DNA of 64,000 bases from Betaproteobacteria bacterium (GTDB lineage: Bacteria > Pseudomonadota > Gammaproteobacteria > Burkholderiales > SG8-39). Shown piece after piece: positions 51,967-59,705 of the stretch; position 1 is the stretch's first letter; every line of letters starts with the position of its first letter. The position numbers and the translations under genes were made by a program. The stretch covers positions 56,674 through 120,673 of the forward strand of contig SCTY01000034.1 of assembly GCA_004297625.1 (NCBI GenBank), read 5' to 3'. The notes under the pieces are model-generated. The model did no database searches, was not told the DNA's origin, and was given only the letters and a program-made list of their open reading frames with translations.

Positions 51967-53055
51967 ATGCCCGATCCGCGTTTCACCAAGCCCTGGCACG
52001 GAGTGCCGCGCGAACAGATCCATTGGAACCCCACGGTGATCGAGGAAGCGTGCATCGGCTGCGGGACCTGCGTGACGGGTTGCAGCCGGCTGGTGTATCG
52101 CTTCGACTTCGATCGCAAGAAGGCCGTGGTCGTCGATCCGCTCAACTGCATGGTGGGCTGCACCACCTGCGCCAACACCTGCCCGACCAATGCCATCGCG
52201 TTTCCGCCGCTGTCCGGGGTTTTCTCGCTGGAAGCGCGGCCCGAGGTGCGGCATGCCATCGAGGACGATCTCGTCGGACGTCACGATGAGCTCGCCTGGA
52301 GCGGCCGCATCCCTCATCCCGACCGGCTCGTGGAGCTCACGGTGGCCGAGGTCGGCCGCCCCAACGCGAATGTCCTGCTGGTGCGCCTGACGCCGAAGGT
52401 GAAGGGCGAGTGCTTCTGCCAGTTCTCGCCAGGCCAATATGTCGAGCTTTGGATTCCGGGGACCGCGTATCTGTCGCGCGCGTACTCGATCGCCAACGCG
52501 CCCCGGGAAGACGGCAGCATCGACCTGCAGATCCGGCGGGTCGAAGGCGGACGCCTCTCCGACTGGGCGTTCAACCGCATGAAGATCGGCGACAGCGCGC
52601 GGGCGCGCGGACCGGTCGGCTCATTCACCATGCGCTCCCCGGTGGACAGACCGCTGCTGTTCGTCGCGGGCGGAACCGGGTTTGCTCCCATCGCGGCGCT
52701 CATCGAGCAGCAGCTCAAGCTCGCGCCGCAGCGCGACATGGTACTGGTCTGGGGCGTCGCGGAAGAAAAGGATTTCTACGATCTGGATCGGGTCGATGCA
52801 TGGCGCGAGCGGGACAAGAACTTGCGCGTAGTGCTCGCCGCAGAGCGCGGACGCGAGTCGTATTGCTTTTCCCAGGGGCTCGGCGCCGTGACGGGCACCG
52901 TGGTCGACGCTCTGCGAAGCGCTGGCATCGCGCTGACCAATCGCCATGCTTACGTAGCAGGTCCGCCGAAGATGCTCACCGCAGTGGTTGCCGAGCTTCG
53001 GCGCGCCGGAATTCGGCCGGAGGACATCCACGTGGACGCCTTCGGCGTCGGCTGA
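51967..53055 (+). CDS. Ferredoxin / FAD-NAD(P)H oxidoreductase fusion
   Basis: This 362-residue protein follows GGAGG. Residues about 25-80 form a two-cluster ferredoxin-like domain (A-C-I-G-C-G-T-C-V-T-G-C-S and C-M-V-G-C-T-T-C-A-N-T-C-P). Residues 115-360 form a ferredoxin-NADP reductase-type module: R-A-Y-S-I-A-N FAD motif near 172, G-P-V-G-S-F, the NAD(P) motif G-G-T-G-F-A-P near 235, and a C-terminal Y-V-A-G-P-P-K-M. It could move electrons between NAD(P)H and iron-sulfur carriers in the cytoplasm. Partners are unknown; it sits in the proton-ATPase operon. Confidence 0.88.
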   Translation: MPDPRFTKPWHGVPREQIHWNPTVIEEACIGCGTCVTGCSRLVYRFDFDRKKAVVVDPLNCMVGCTTCANTCPTNAIAFPPLSGVFSLEARPEVRHAIEDDLVGRHDELAWSGRIPHPDRLVELTVAEVGRPNANVLLVRLTPKVKGECFCQFSPGQYVELWIPGTAYLSRAYSIANAPREDGSIDLQIRRVEGGRLSDWAFNRMKIGDSARARGPVGSFTMRSPVDRPLLFVAGGTGFAPIAALIEQQLKLAPQRDMVLVWGVAEEKDFYDLDRVDAWRERDKNLRVVLAAERGRESYCFSQGLGAVTGTVVDALRSAGIALTNRHAYVAGPPKMLTAVVAELRRAGIRPEDIHVDAFGVG

Positions 53056-53156
53056 CTGTATTGCATGAGCACTCAATCCCTGCCGGCCCCCAAGCTTGCG
53101 CGCATGGCATGGCTCTACGCACCGGCCGGCTCCGAGGGTCCTTGACGAATCTCGCG

Positions 53157-54349
53157 ATGAACGGCCATGAGACGGAGAGCGTCCGGGCGACATTCGTCCT
53201 GCTTTTCGCCATGCCGGAGGTCCATGGCGCAGGGCGAAAGCATGCTGCAGGAAAAGGATTTCAGCCGATTCCGTCCGAAGAGGTCGATCGCCATCTGGCG
53301 CGCATGCACGAGGTGGAACGGCGTCTCTCGGCCAGGCATACCTGCGGGCACGCCGCATTCAGCGCATGCCGCTGGGCAGGCTGCCCTTCGCGTCGAGCAC
53401 AGAAGGCTGCGCCTACGCCGACATCTACCTGGTCACGCACAAGGCCGGGATTGCGCTGGCGGAAGTCTGGCTGGCGGCGCCGCCCCACTCGCTCGATGTC
53501 ACGCGGTGGATCGGCTGGCTAGATCCTGAAGCGCCTGACGGGTACGCGCTGCGCACTTGGCGCATGCTTGCCGGCAGTGAAGGGGTGGAACATCCTGCGC
53601 AACCGGATTTCTATCTGCCGCTCAGCATCCTTCGTGTCGCTGGGCAGCCGCTTTCAGCAGTGCGGGATCGTCGCGGGCAGGAGCTGGTGCGCCTGCTGCA
53701 TCTCGACCGGTCGGGCGTGCCTTTCAAGCCGGGCTATGTCGAGCAGGAGCTCGAGCGCGATTTCTGCTTGCGGGAAGATGCGCTCTCGCTGCTGTCGCGC
53801 CGCGGCGCCATCGACTTGCATGTCACGATAGCGCAGCCGGCAGAGGAGGCCGTCGTCCTCGGCGCCCTGCCGCTGCTGATCACCGCGGAGCTGCTGGCGC
53901 TCGAGCGCGGGGTGCTGCGCAGGTTCAACAGCCGGCTGGCGGGCGAGACCGGCCGCAGCCTCGATTCGCTCGTGCAGCTCAAGCGCGAGGTGCTCGATGG
54001 ACTCGAGGAGTACTACGGGACCCTCGCCACCAGCACGGCCTTCAGCGCGGAGGCGACGGCGCAGGGCGAGGAGCTCTTCGGCATCGTCGATCTTTACGAT
54101 GCGGTCATGGCACGGCTGGAGATGGTGACGTTCAAGATCACCACCGGATACCAGCGCAACACCAGCCGCCTCGGATTCTGGCTGACCACGCTTTTCGGCG
54201 CCATCGAAACCGGGTTCGTGGCGGCGAGCATCGCCACGTGGTACTACACCGATTCGCTCTGGGCGGTGCTCGCCTGGACAGTGGGCGTGACCCTGGCGAC
54301 TGGAGTCTGCCTCGCACTGGTGCTCAAGCGCTTCCGCGCGGGCGGATGA
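53157..54349 (+). pseudogene. Membrane protein of unknown function with a frameshift
   Basis: Two frames seem to belong to one gene. The first (ATG 53157 to about 53365) reads A-T-F-V-L-L-F-A-M-P-E-V-H-G-A-G ... E-V-D-R-H-L-A-R-M-H-E-V-E-R-R-L-S-A and has the GC-rich third positions of a coding frame; it then degenerates. The second is open from an ATG at 53366 to 54349 (327 residues), starting P-L-G-R-L-P-F-A-S-S-T-E-G-C-A-Y-A-D-I-Y-L-V-T and ending in two membrane segments (about 275-295 and 300-320). One missing base near 53365-53372 would join them. I do not recognise the family. If the frameshift is not real, the gene is 53366-54349. Confidence 0.5.
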
Positions 54350-54376
54350 TCCGAATTTCTCACACGGGAGCTGACC

Positions 54377-54651
54377 ATGTCGAAACCCGTTCTTCATCTG
54401 GAAGGCGCGTCGGTCATGAGGTCTACGTGCTCGGCCCGGCGGAGAAGGCGCTCGCCGATCCCGGCAGCGCCAGGTTCCGCGAAACCCTGGTCGGGCTGGC
54501 GAAGAACGGCGTGTGGGTGCACGTGTGCCGCAGCATCGCCGAGGACCTGCGCAGGGCCGAAGAGTTCGCGCAGCTCGGCTTCACGCTTGAGTACGCGCGC
54601 GACGCGTTCGTGCGCTACGCGCTCGAAGGCGCCGCCGTCGTCAGCTTTTGA
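54377..54651 (+). pseudogene. DsrE-like protein with an early frameshift
   Basis: GGGAG precedes an ATG at 54377 that opens M-S-K-P-V-L-H-L-E-G-A-S-V, but this frame then runs into arginine-rich nonsense. From about 54415 another frame continues E-V-Y-V-L-G-P-A-E-K-A-L-A-D-P ... R-F-R-E-T-L-V-G-L-A-K-N-G-V-W-V-H-V-C-R-S-I ... Y-A-L-E-G-A-A-V-V-S-F to the stop, the strand-helix pattern of DsrE/TusD-like sulfur-relay proteins with one conserved Cys. One base missing near 54405-54420 joins them into about 91 residues. Function in sulfur or redox chemistry is inferred from the fold only. Confidence 0.6.
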
Positions 54652-54654
54652 CGT

Positions 54655-54700
54655 AAGCCGCCTGCGGCTTCTGCTGATCGCGCGCGCAGGCTGCGCCTGC
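54655..54700. terminator. Two tandem hairpins between convergent genes
   Basis: AAGCCGC-CT-GCGGCTT (54655-54670) and GCAGGC-TGC-GCCTGC (54686-54700) are perfect inverted repeats in the 86-base gap between the DsrE-like gene and the outer-membrane barrel gene. Neither has a T-run of note, but the position fits transcription end signals serving both strands. Confidence 0.45.
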
Positions 54701-54737
54701 TGGCTCTCGGCAGCACATGGCCGCGAGCCGCCAAGCC

Positions 54738-56018
54738 TCAGAAGTAGTAGCGGGCGTAGACCTCGAGCTTGCGGGACACCTGCTTCTCGCCGAAATCCGT
54801 GCTGGTGCGGCCGTGGAGGAGAAAGATCCTCGCGCGCAGCTCGAGGTTGTTGATTCCGGTGTACTGCAGCTCGGGGGTGAGCTGGTAGCTGCGGTCCTGC
54901 AGGTTCATCATCGCGGTGATCGCGGGCGAGAAGTAGACGATGCCGAGCGCGTCTTTCTGCTGCGCGCGCAAGTAGAGATAGTCCTTGCCCGGATTGGGCC
55001 GGCCGTAGCTCCCCTGGCTCAACGAGAGCGCCTTCTGCACGAGCGCGCTGCTTCCCGTCGAGAAAGCGCTGTCCACGAGCTCGTAGAACTGCCGGGATTC
55101 TTCCTCGGAGTAGCCGGTGCCGTTGCGGTAGTACTCGGCGATATAGGTCGTATCGCCGGCGGTGAGATACCGCAGGCCCAGGAGATAGCTCGTGGCGTTC
55201 GCGACCTCGGTCGTCACGCGTCCTGCGCTGTCGGTGAGCGGCCGGGGCGACTGCTCGATGCGCGCCCATTCGCCGTGGATCTCGAAATTGGACGTCACGT
55301 TGCGTGAGAAATCGAATCCGAAACGCGCGGGCCGGCTTCCCTTGCCCTGCCAGGCGAAGTCGATGTCGGTATCGCGGTAGAGCAGGTAGAGCTTGGCGGC
55401 GGGGTTCAGGTGGCCGTGGCTGCCGAAATCCCGGTTGACGTCGCCGGCGACGGGAAGAAGGACCGGCGTGAAGGCGACCGTCTGCAGGTCTCCTCCGGGG
55501 CTCGCGATCCAGTCAGCGTTCGCCATCACGAAGCCCTCGCGCGCGAGTTGCGGGTCGTTCGCGTCCTTGGGACGCTCGACGAATCCGATCGGGTTCCACG
55601 CGTAGCCCTTGCCCCATTTGAGCGATCGCTTCCCGGCTTCCACGGTGAGGCCGGCTGTCGGGCGCAAGGAGTAAGCCGCTTCGTAGATCTTGCCGTCATG
55701 ATCGCTGCCGAGCTGGTCGCGCTGCGCGTCCGCGTTGAGGCGAAAGTCGAAAGTGCCGATGCCCTGGCGCGCCTTGCCGGCGAGCTGCAGCGTTGCCGTG
55801 GTGCGGTCGAAGCTTTCCCTTTGCGGCTGGTTGTAGAAGCCGAGCTTGTAGAACGCCGCGCTGCGGTTCAGCGAGAAATGTTCCTGCTTGAGCTGAACGT
55901 AACCGCCAAGCTCAAACGGCTTTTTCTCGAACTGCGAGGCGTCGAAGGCGGGTACTTCCTGCGCTCTAGCGTCTACGGCCGCCAAAAGGAAAACCAGCGG
56001 CCAGAACCGCCGCTTCAT
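54738..56018 (-). CDS. Outer-membrane beta-barrel protein
   Basis: This 426-residue protein has a signal peptide (residues 1-20, ending D-A-R-A-Q), many alternating amphipathic strands (G-Y-V-Q-L-K-Q-E-H-F-S; Y-E-A-A-Y-S-L-R-P; L-R-Y-L-T-A-G-D-T-T-Y-I-A-E-Y) and a C-terminal L-E-V-Y-A-R-Y-Y-F. The terminal Phe is the usual barrel-assembly signal. The family is not known to me. Its ATG overlaps the stop of the LolA-like gene (ATGA), so it is the last gene of a six-gene operon and its probable outer-membrane endpoint. Confidence 0.82.
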   Translation of the reverse strand: MKRRFWPLVFLLAAVDARAQEVPAFDASQFEKKPFELGGYVQLKQEHFSLNRSAAFYKLGFYNQPQRESFDRTTATLQLAGKARQGIGTFDFRLNADAQRDQLGSDHDGKIYEAAYSLRPTAGLTVEAGKRSLKWGKGYAWNPIGFVERPKDANDPQLAREGFVMANADWIASPGGDLQTVAFTPVLLPVAGDVNRDFGSHGHLNPAAKLYLLYRDTDIDFAWQGKGSRPARFGFDFSRNVTSNFEIHGEWARIEQSPRPLTDSAGRVTTEVANATSYLLGLRYLTAGDTTYIAEYYRNGTGYSEEESRQFYELVDSAFSTGSSALVQKALSLSQGSYGRPNPGKDYLYLRAQQKDALGIVYFSPAITAMMNLQDRSYQLTPELQYTGINNLELRARIFLLHGRTSTDFGEKQVSRKLEVYARYYF

Positions 56019-56743
56019 TTGCGCAGCTCTTCGATGCGTGGCAGGTAGTTGAGGGTGAAGATCTCGTCGGGGAAGTCGCGCTTCTTGAGCCCCGACCACT
56101 GCATCACCGACTTGTAGCCCTTGTAGAGCGGGCTGTCGGTTTCCAGGGTCGCGGGACGCTTGATGCCGCCGCCGAAATCCTTGATGTCCTTGAAGCGGAG
56201 CGTCTTGAGGAGCAGCCCGCTCGCCGCGTACGCCTCGATGGTGAGCGGCAGCAGCGCCCGCTTGTCCACCCACATCTTGAGCCGGTCGTAGGCGACCTCG
56301 CCGGTCTTGGCCTTGAGCGAGAGCAGATACGCGTCTTTCTCTTCTTCTGCCGCCTCGACGTTGTATTCTGCGGTGTAGTCGATGCGCAGGATGTCGGCGT
56401 TGTTGAAGACGCTGCCGGTCACCGACTGCAGGCTCGTGATCCGGATCGAGCGTCCGACATCCGGGATGTAGAGCCACATGTTGTCGCCGTCGCGCAGCGT
56501 CACGCGGCCCTTGTCGCTCGCCGGCGCGAGGAACAGCGCCACCACCTTGTCGCGACCCTTCTTCATCGTATAGAGCACCGAGACCTTCTTGCTGCCGTCG
56601 GGCTGGATGTCGGTGAGCTGCCGGTACGACTCGTAGGATTCGGGCTCGAGGTTGCGGTCCACCTTCTGCAGGATCTGGGTGCCGTCGATCGCGAAAGCCG
56701 AAGACGACAATAACGACAGCACGAGCAATGGCCAGGTTTTCAT
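56015..56743 (-). CDS. LolA-like outer-membrane lipoprotein-sorting protein
   Basis: The 242-residue secreted protein has a signal peptide (1-18, S-S-A-F-A) and the pattern of the LolA-like 'outer membrane lipoprotein-sorting' family: I-L-Q-K-V-D-R-N-L-E-P-E-S-Y, then D-K-G-R-V-T-L-R-D-G-D-N-M-W-L-Y-I-P-D-V-G-R-S-I-R-I, and R-L-K-M-W-V-D-K-R. This half-barrel fold can carry lipid or lipoprotein through the periplasm. It lies between the permease gene and the barrel gene, which suggests an inner-to-outer membrane route. Cargo is unknown. Confidence 0.85.
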   Translation of the reverse strand: MKTWPLLVLSLLSSSAFAIDGTQILQKVDRNLEPESYESYRQLTDIQPDGSKKVSVLYTMKKGRDKVVALFLAPASDKGRVTLRDGDNMWLYIPDVGRSIRITSLQSVTGSVFNNADILRIDYTAEYNVEAAEEEKDAYLLSLKAKTGEVAYDRLKMWVDKRALLPLTIEAYAASGLLLKTLRFKDIKDFGGGIKRPATLETDSPLYKGYKSVMQWSGLKKRDFPDEIFTLNYLPRIEELRK

Positions 56744-56756
56744 TCGCGTCCTTCGC

Positions 56757-58052
56757 TCACACATGCCCAAGGGCGCGAACCGGGTCCATGCGCGAGGCTT
56801 TCCACGCCGGCTGGAGGCTCGCGAGCAGCGCCATGATCACCACCATGGCGACAATCGTCACGATGTCCCGTACGGAAACGGCAGGGGAGAGAAGTATCGC
56901 TTGCCCCATGCCGAAGTGCACGGTGACCTTCCAGATGTTCAGTGCGTAAATCGCGGCAAGGCTGATCGCCGTCCCGAGCGCCGCGCCGCCCGCGCCCAGG
57001 AGCAGCCCCTCGGTAAGAAACAGCGAAAGAATTCTTCGCGGCGGCGTGCCGATCGCCGAAATCGTGCCGATCTCGCGGATGCGCTCGTAGACCGCCATCA
57101 CCATGACGTTCATGACGGCGATCAGGACGATGGACACCATCATGATCTTGATGAACACCGCGAGCAGATCGATCATGCGCACGATGCTCGAGAAGGGCGA
57201 GAGATCCGCCCAGGTGTGCACCTCGAGCCCGCCGCCGCCCCCGCCCGCGCTCGCCGGCTTGTCGCCGCTACCCGTGGCCGTGGCCGTGCCCGGGCCGGCG
57301 ACGGCCCCCAGTTCCTTCGACAATTGCGCGTAGACCGCATCGAGCTGCGCGGGGTTTTTGAGACGAATGGCGATCTCGCTCACCTCCGCCTCCTTCATGC
57401 GCAGCAGCGAGCGCGCATCCTCGAGGGTGATATAGCCGTCCTTGCCGCTCGGTCCCGACACGCTTTGCAGCACTCCGGCCACAGTGAAGGTCTTGCCGTT
57501 GACCGAGCCGTCCCGGTTGGTGGCGACGAGAACCACGGTGTCGCCTGCCTTCACCTTCATGCCGCGCGCGATCAGCTCGGGTATGAGGATCTCCCCGGGG
57601 TTTAGCAAGGCGCCGGCCCTTTTCTCTCCGATCAACCGGCCGGGGAGCAAGGGCGTGGTGGCGATTTCCTTTGCCGGGTCCACGCCATTGATGCGGATGC
57701 TGGTGGTCTCGGTGAAATTGCTGAACATGGCGCCGAGCTTGATGCGCTCGGAGTAGGCCTCGACCGTATCCATTCCTTGCAGCGCCTGCTCGACCTTCGC
57801 GACCATCGCCGGCTGCATGTTGAGGTTCAGCGGAAGGCTGTCGATCGAGGCAACGTAGCCTTTGCGGTGCACTTCCAGGTGCCCCAGCATGGAATCGGTG
57901 AACTGGCCGATCATGATCGTCTTGAACGAACCCGAAACGGCAACGAAGAGCAGCACGCCGACGATGCCGAGCGTGATGAGCGAGGAAGTCAGGAGCGTGC
58001 GCCGGCCGAAGCGGGCGAGGTTCCTGACGGCGATTTTCAGCACGTTAAGCAT
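56757..58052 (-). CDS. FtsX/MacB-type ABC transporter permease
   Basis: This 431-residue permease has an N-terminal membrane helix (about 20-40), a large periplasmic domain (45-290, with a Gly-rich stretch at about 265-285), and three C-terminal helices (310-335, 360-385, 400-425) with the family block V-M-A-V-Y-E-R-I-R-E-I-G-T-I-S-A-I-G-T-P-P-R-R-I. This is the LolC/E-MacB topology used for mechanotransmission and lipoprotein or lipid handling. Its start overlaps the ATPase gene by eight bases. Confidence 0.93.
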   Translation of the reverse strand: MLNVLKIAVRNLARFGRRTLLTSSLITLGIVGVLLFVAVSGSFKTIMIGQFTDSMLGHLEVHRKGYVASIDSLPLNLNMQPAMVAKVEQALQGMDTVEAYSERIKLGAMFSNFTETTSIRINGVDPAKEIATTPLLPGRLIGEKRAGALLNPGEILIPELIARGMKVKAGDTVVLVATNRDGSVNGKTFTVAGVLQSVSGPSGKDGYITLEDARSLLRMKEAEVSEIAIRLKNPAQLDAVYAQLSKELGAVAGPGTATATGSGDKPASAGGGGGGLEVHTWADLSPFSSIVRMIDLLAVFIKIMMVSIVLIAVMNVMVMAVYERIREIGTISAIGTPPRRILSLFLTEGLLLGAGGAALGTAISLAAIYALNIWKVTVHFGMGQAILLSPAVSVRDIVTIVAMVVIMALLASLQPAWKASRMDPVRALGHV

Positions 58053-58773
58053 GGACGGCCTCCGCCTTTTCCAGGGCCTTTTCCGAAGGTTTGCTGATGC
58101 CGCCGTCCTCGAGAGTGAAGACGACTTCGGCGGCGCCCATGATCTTGGGATCGTGCGTCGAGAATACGAACGTGGTGCCGAACTCGTCGCGCATCTTCTT
58201 CATCAGCTCGATGACGCGGTAGGCGGTGTCGTGGTCGAGATTGGCGGTCGGCTCGTCGGCGAGCACCAACTGGGCGTTGGTCGCGAGCGCGCGCGCCACC
58301 GCCACGCGCTGCTTCTGCCCGCCGGAAATCTGGTCCGGGCGCTTCCCCGCCTGGCCCGACATGCCGACCGCTTCCAATAGCCGCATGACCTGCTCGCGCC
58401 GCTTCTTCTCGGGCCAGTCCTGCACCATGATGAGCGGATACTCGATGTTCTCGTAGACGGTGAGCACCGGGATCAGGTTGAAGTCCTGAAAGACGAAGCC
58501 GATATGCTCCCCACGGAAGTTCGCTGCGGCGCGCCGGCCGAGTTGGCCGACATCGGTATCGATGACGGTAAGCTTTCCGCTCGTCGGGTGATCGAGGCAG
58601 CCGATCATGTTGAGGAGCGTCGTCTTGCCGCTGCCCGAAGGGCCGACAAAGACAACGAACGACTTCGACTCGATCGCGAAGTCGACGCCTCTTACCGCAT
58701 GCACCTCGACTTCGCCGGTGCGATAAGTCTTGACGAGACGTTCCGCGCGAATCAGCGGCATAGCTGCTTTCAT
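58045..58773 (-). CDS. ABC transporter ATP-binding protein (LolD/MacB type)
   Basis: The 242-residue ATPase has Walker A GPSGSGKTT (near 46), the Q-loop F-V-F-Q-D-F-N-L-I-P, the signature I-S-G-G-Q-K-Q-R-V near 155, Walker B L-V-L-A-D-E-P-T-A-N-L-D and the H-loop S-T-H-D. The Q-loop and H-R/N-L-I-P pattern are those of the LolD/MacB/FtsE group, in line with its FtsX-type permease partner. Its ATG overlaps the stop of the FtsH-N-domain gene (ATGA). Confidence 0.95.
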   Translation of the reverse strand: MKAAMPLIRAERLVKTYRTGEVEVHAVRGVDFAIESKSFVVFVGPSGSGKTTLLNMIGCLDHPTSGKLTVIDTDVGQLGRRAAANFRGEHIGFVFQDFNLIPVLTVYENIEYPLIMVQDWPEKKRREQVMRLLEAVGMSGQAGKRPDQISGGQKQRVAVARALATNAQLVLADEPTANLDHDTAYRVIELMKKMRDEFGTTFVFSTHDPKIMGAAEVVFTLEDGGISKPSEKALEKAEAVHA

Positions 58774-59327
58774 TTGACCTCCGCGGTCTTCGATTCGTCG
58801 CCATCGTGCGGGGGCGGGCTCGCGGGCGGCTGCGGTTTCGCAAAGAGTCCCGATACCAGTCCCATCATTCCATGCGCGGGCAGCGTGGCCGCGGCGGAAC
58901 CCGGCAGCGCCTTGCCGCCACGCAGCATCCTCACCAGGCCGGCAACGAGCAGCGCGCCGAGGACGATCAGCATCGGCCAGGGCACGCGGCCGAGCAGCCA
59001 ACCCCACGCCGACGGCGACGTGACATCGATCGCCACATGCTGCTTGCGCAGCTCCGGTATCAGCGTGGGATCGCCGAAGTCGGGGACGCGGCTGCGGAAC
59101 GAATCGCCCTGCTTGAGGCGTCCGGTGAGCTCCGTTCCCTGGAAGCTGACGCTTGCGACGTTGCCGGCCTCGATCTGCTCGAGAAATACACTGTAAGGCA
59201 TCGCCGGCCGTCGGTTGATCTGTTCAATCGCGAACACCGCGAGGACGATCACCGCAGCGATGGCGATGAACCAGAACGGCGGTCGCTTCCACCATGGACG
59301 GTCACAGTGTTCCATCGCATGTTTCAT
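58770..59327 (-). CDS. Stand-alone FtsH N-terminal (periplasmic) domain protein
   Basis: This 185-residue protein has two membrane segments (about 13-33 and 110-130) around a small periplasmic domain (M-P-Y-S-V-F-L-E-Q-I-E-A-G-N-V-A-S-V-S-F-Q-G-T-E-L-T-G-R-L) that clearly resembles the FtsH periplasmic domain, including the Y-S-x-F-L-x-x-I-x-x-G pattern shared with the true FtsH at 42301. After the second helix comes only a short Pro/Ala-rich tail: no AAA ATPase and no protease. It may bind FtsH or act as a membrane subunit of the adjacent ABC system. The ATG at 59327 follows GGAG; the downstream ATPase gene overlaps it by four bases. Confidence 0.82.
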   Translation of the reverse strand: MKHAMEHCDRPWWKRPPFWFIAIAAVIVLAVFAIEQINRRPAMPYSVFLEQIEAGNVASVSFQGTELTGRLKQGDSFRSRVPDFGDPTLIPELRKQHVAIDVTSPSAWGWLLGRVPWPMLIVLGALLVAGLVRMLRGGKALPGSAAATLPAHGMMGLVSGLFAKPQPPASPPPHDGDESKTAEVK

Positions 59328-59404
59328 ATCGCTCCAACCAAGGGTGCGCTGATGGGCGGAACAGCCGTTGATCCAGCGCAAAAAAGACGACCGCGTTCAT
59401 GGTT

Positions 59405-59653
59405 TCAAGCTGCCGTCTGGTTTAGCGGTGGAATGACGAAGGTTTCGCGAAGCGGATTCTTGCCGGCGAGCAGCTCCTCGCTGCCGCGGCGTTCTTCATC
59501 GAAGATCACAAGCGCGAGATCCCACAGCATCTGCCGCGTGTCTTCGATGGTCCGGCCCTGCGCGTTGACGCCCGGCAGCTCCTCGATGAAGCCCACGTAG
59601 CCGTGATCCGTCTTGAGGAACACTGCCGTAAATGCCAGTCGCGCTTGTCGCAT
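59405..59653 (-). CDS. HicB-like small protein without a HicA partner
   Basis: An 82-residue protein with the HicB antitoxin pattern F-T-A-V-F-L-K-T-D-H-G-Y-V-G-F-I-E-E-L-P-G-V-N-A-Q-G-R-T-I-E-D-T-R-Q-M-L-W-D, the partial RNase-H-like fold. No HicA toxin gene lies beside it, and it lacks the C-terminal DNA-binding domain of full HicB proteins. It is the first gene of the minus-strand operon, 77 bases before the FtsH-N gene, and its ATG lies only five bases from a TTGAC-N4-GTCAA box. Confidence 0.7.
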   Translation of the reverse strand: MRQARLAFTAVFLKTDHGYVGFIEELPGVNAQGRTIEDTRQMLWDLALVIFDEERRGSEELLAGKNPLRETFVIPPLNQTAA

Positions 59654-59658
59654 GGGCT

Positions 59659-59672
59659 TTGACCTGAGTCAA
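59659..59672. promoter_or_regulatory. Crp/Fnr-type palindrome 2 (TTGAC-N4-GTCAA)
   Basis: TTGACCTGAGTCAA is a perfect 5-4-5 palindrome between the HicB-like gene and the divergent Crp/Fnr gene. It is about 34 bases before the regulator's start, where it could activate or repress it, and almost touches the HicB-like ATG, where it would block transcription starting nearby. Confidence 0.75.
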
Positions 59673-59705
59673 AAAGGGCGGCGCCGGGCCACCTAAGTTG
59701 TGAGG

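Noticed and set aside
53065..53145. Short ORF M-S-T-Q-S-L-P-A-P-K as a gene or as the start of the frameshifted membrane protein
   Set aside because: 26 codons, no ribosome site, and two further frameshifts would be needed to use it.
59368..59381. TTGAT-CCAG-CGCAA as a fourth Crp/Fnr site before the FtsH-N gene
   Set aside because: Only one half-site is good; the other differs at two of five bases, and by chance such partial matches are expected. Kept out of the regulon.
59329..59399. Micro-ORF M-N-A-V-V-F-F-A between the HicB-like and FtsH-N genes
   Set aside because: No ribosome site and no resemblance to HicA or another partner of HicB.
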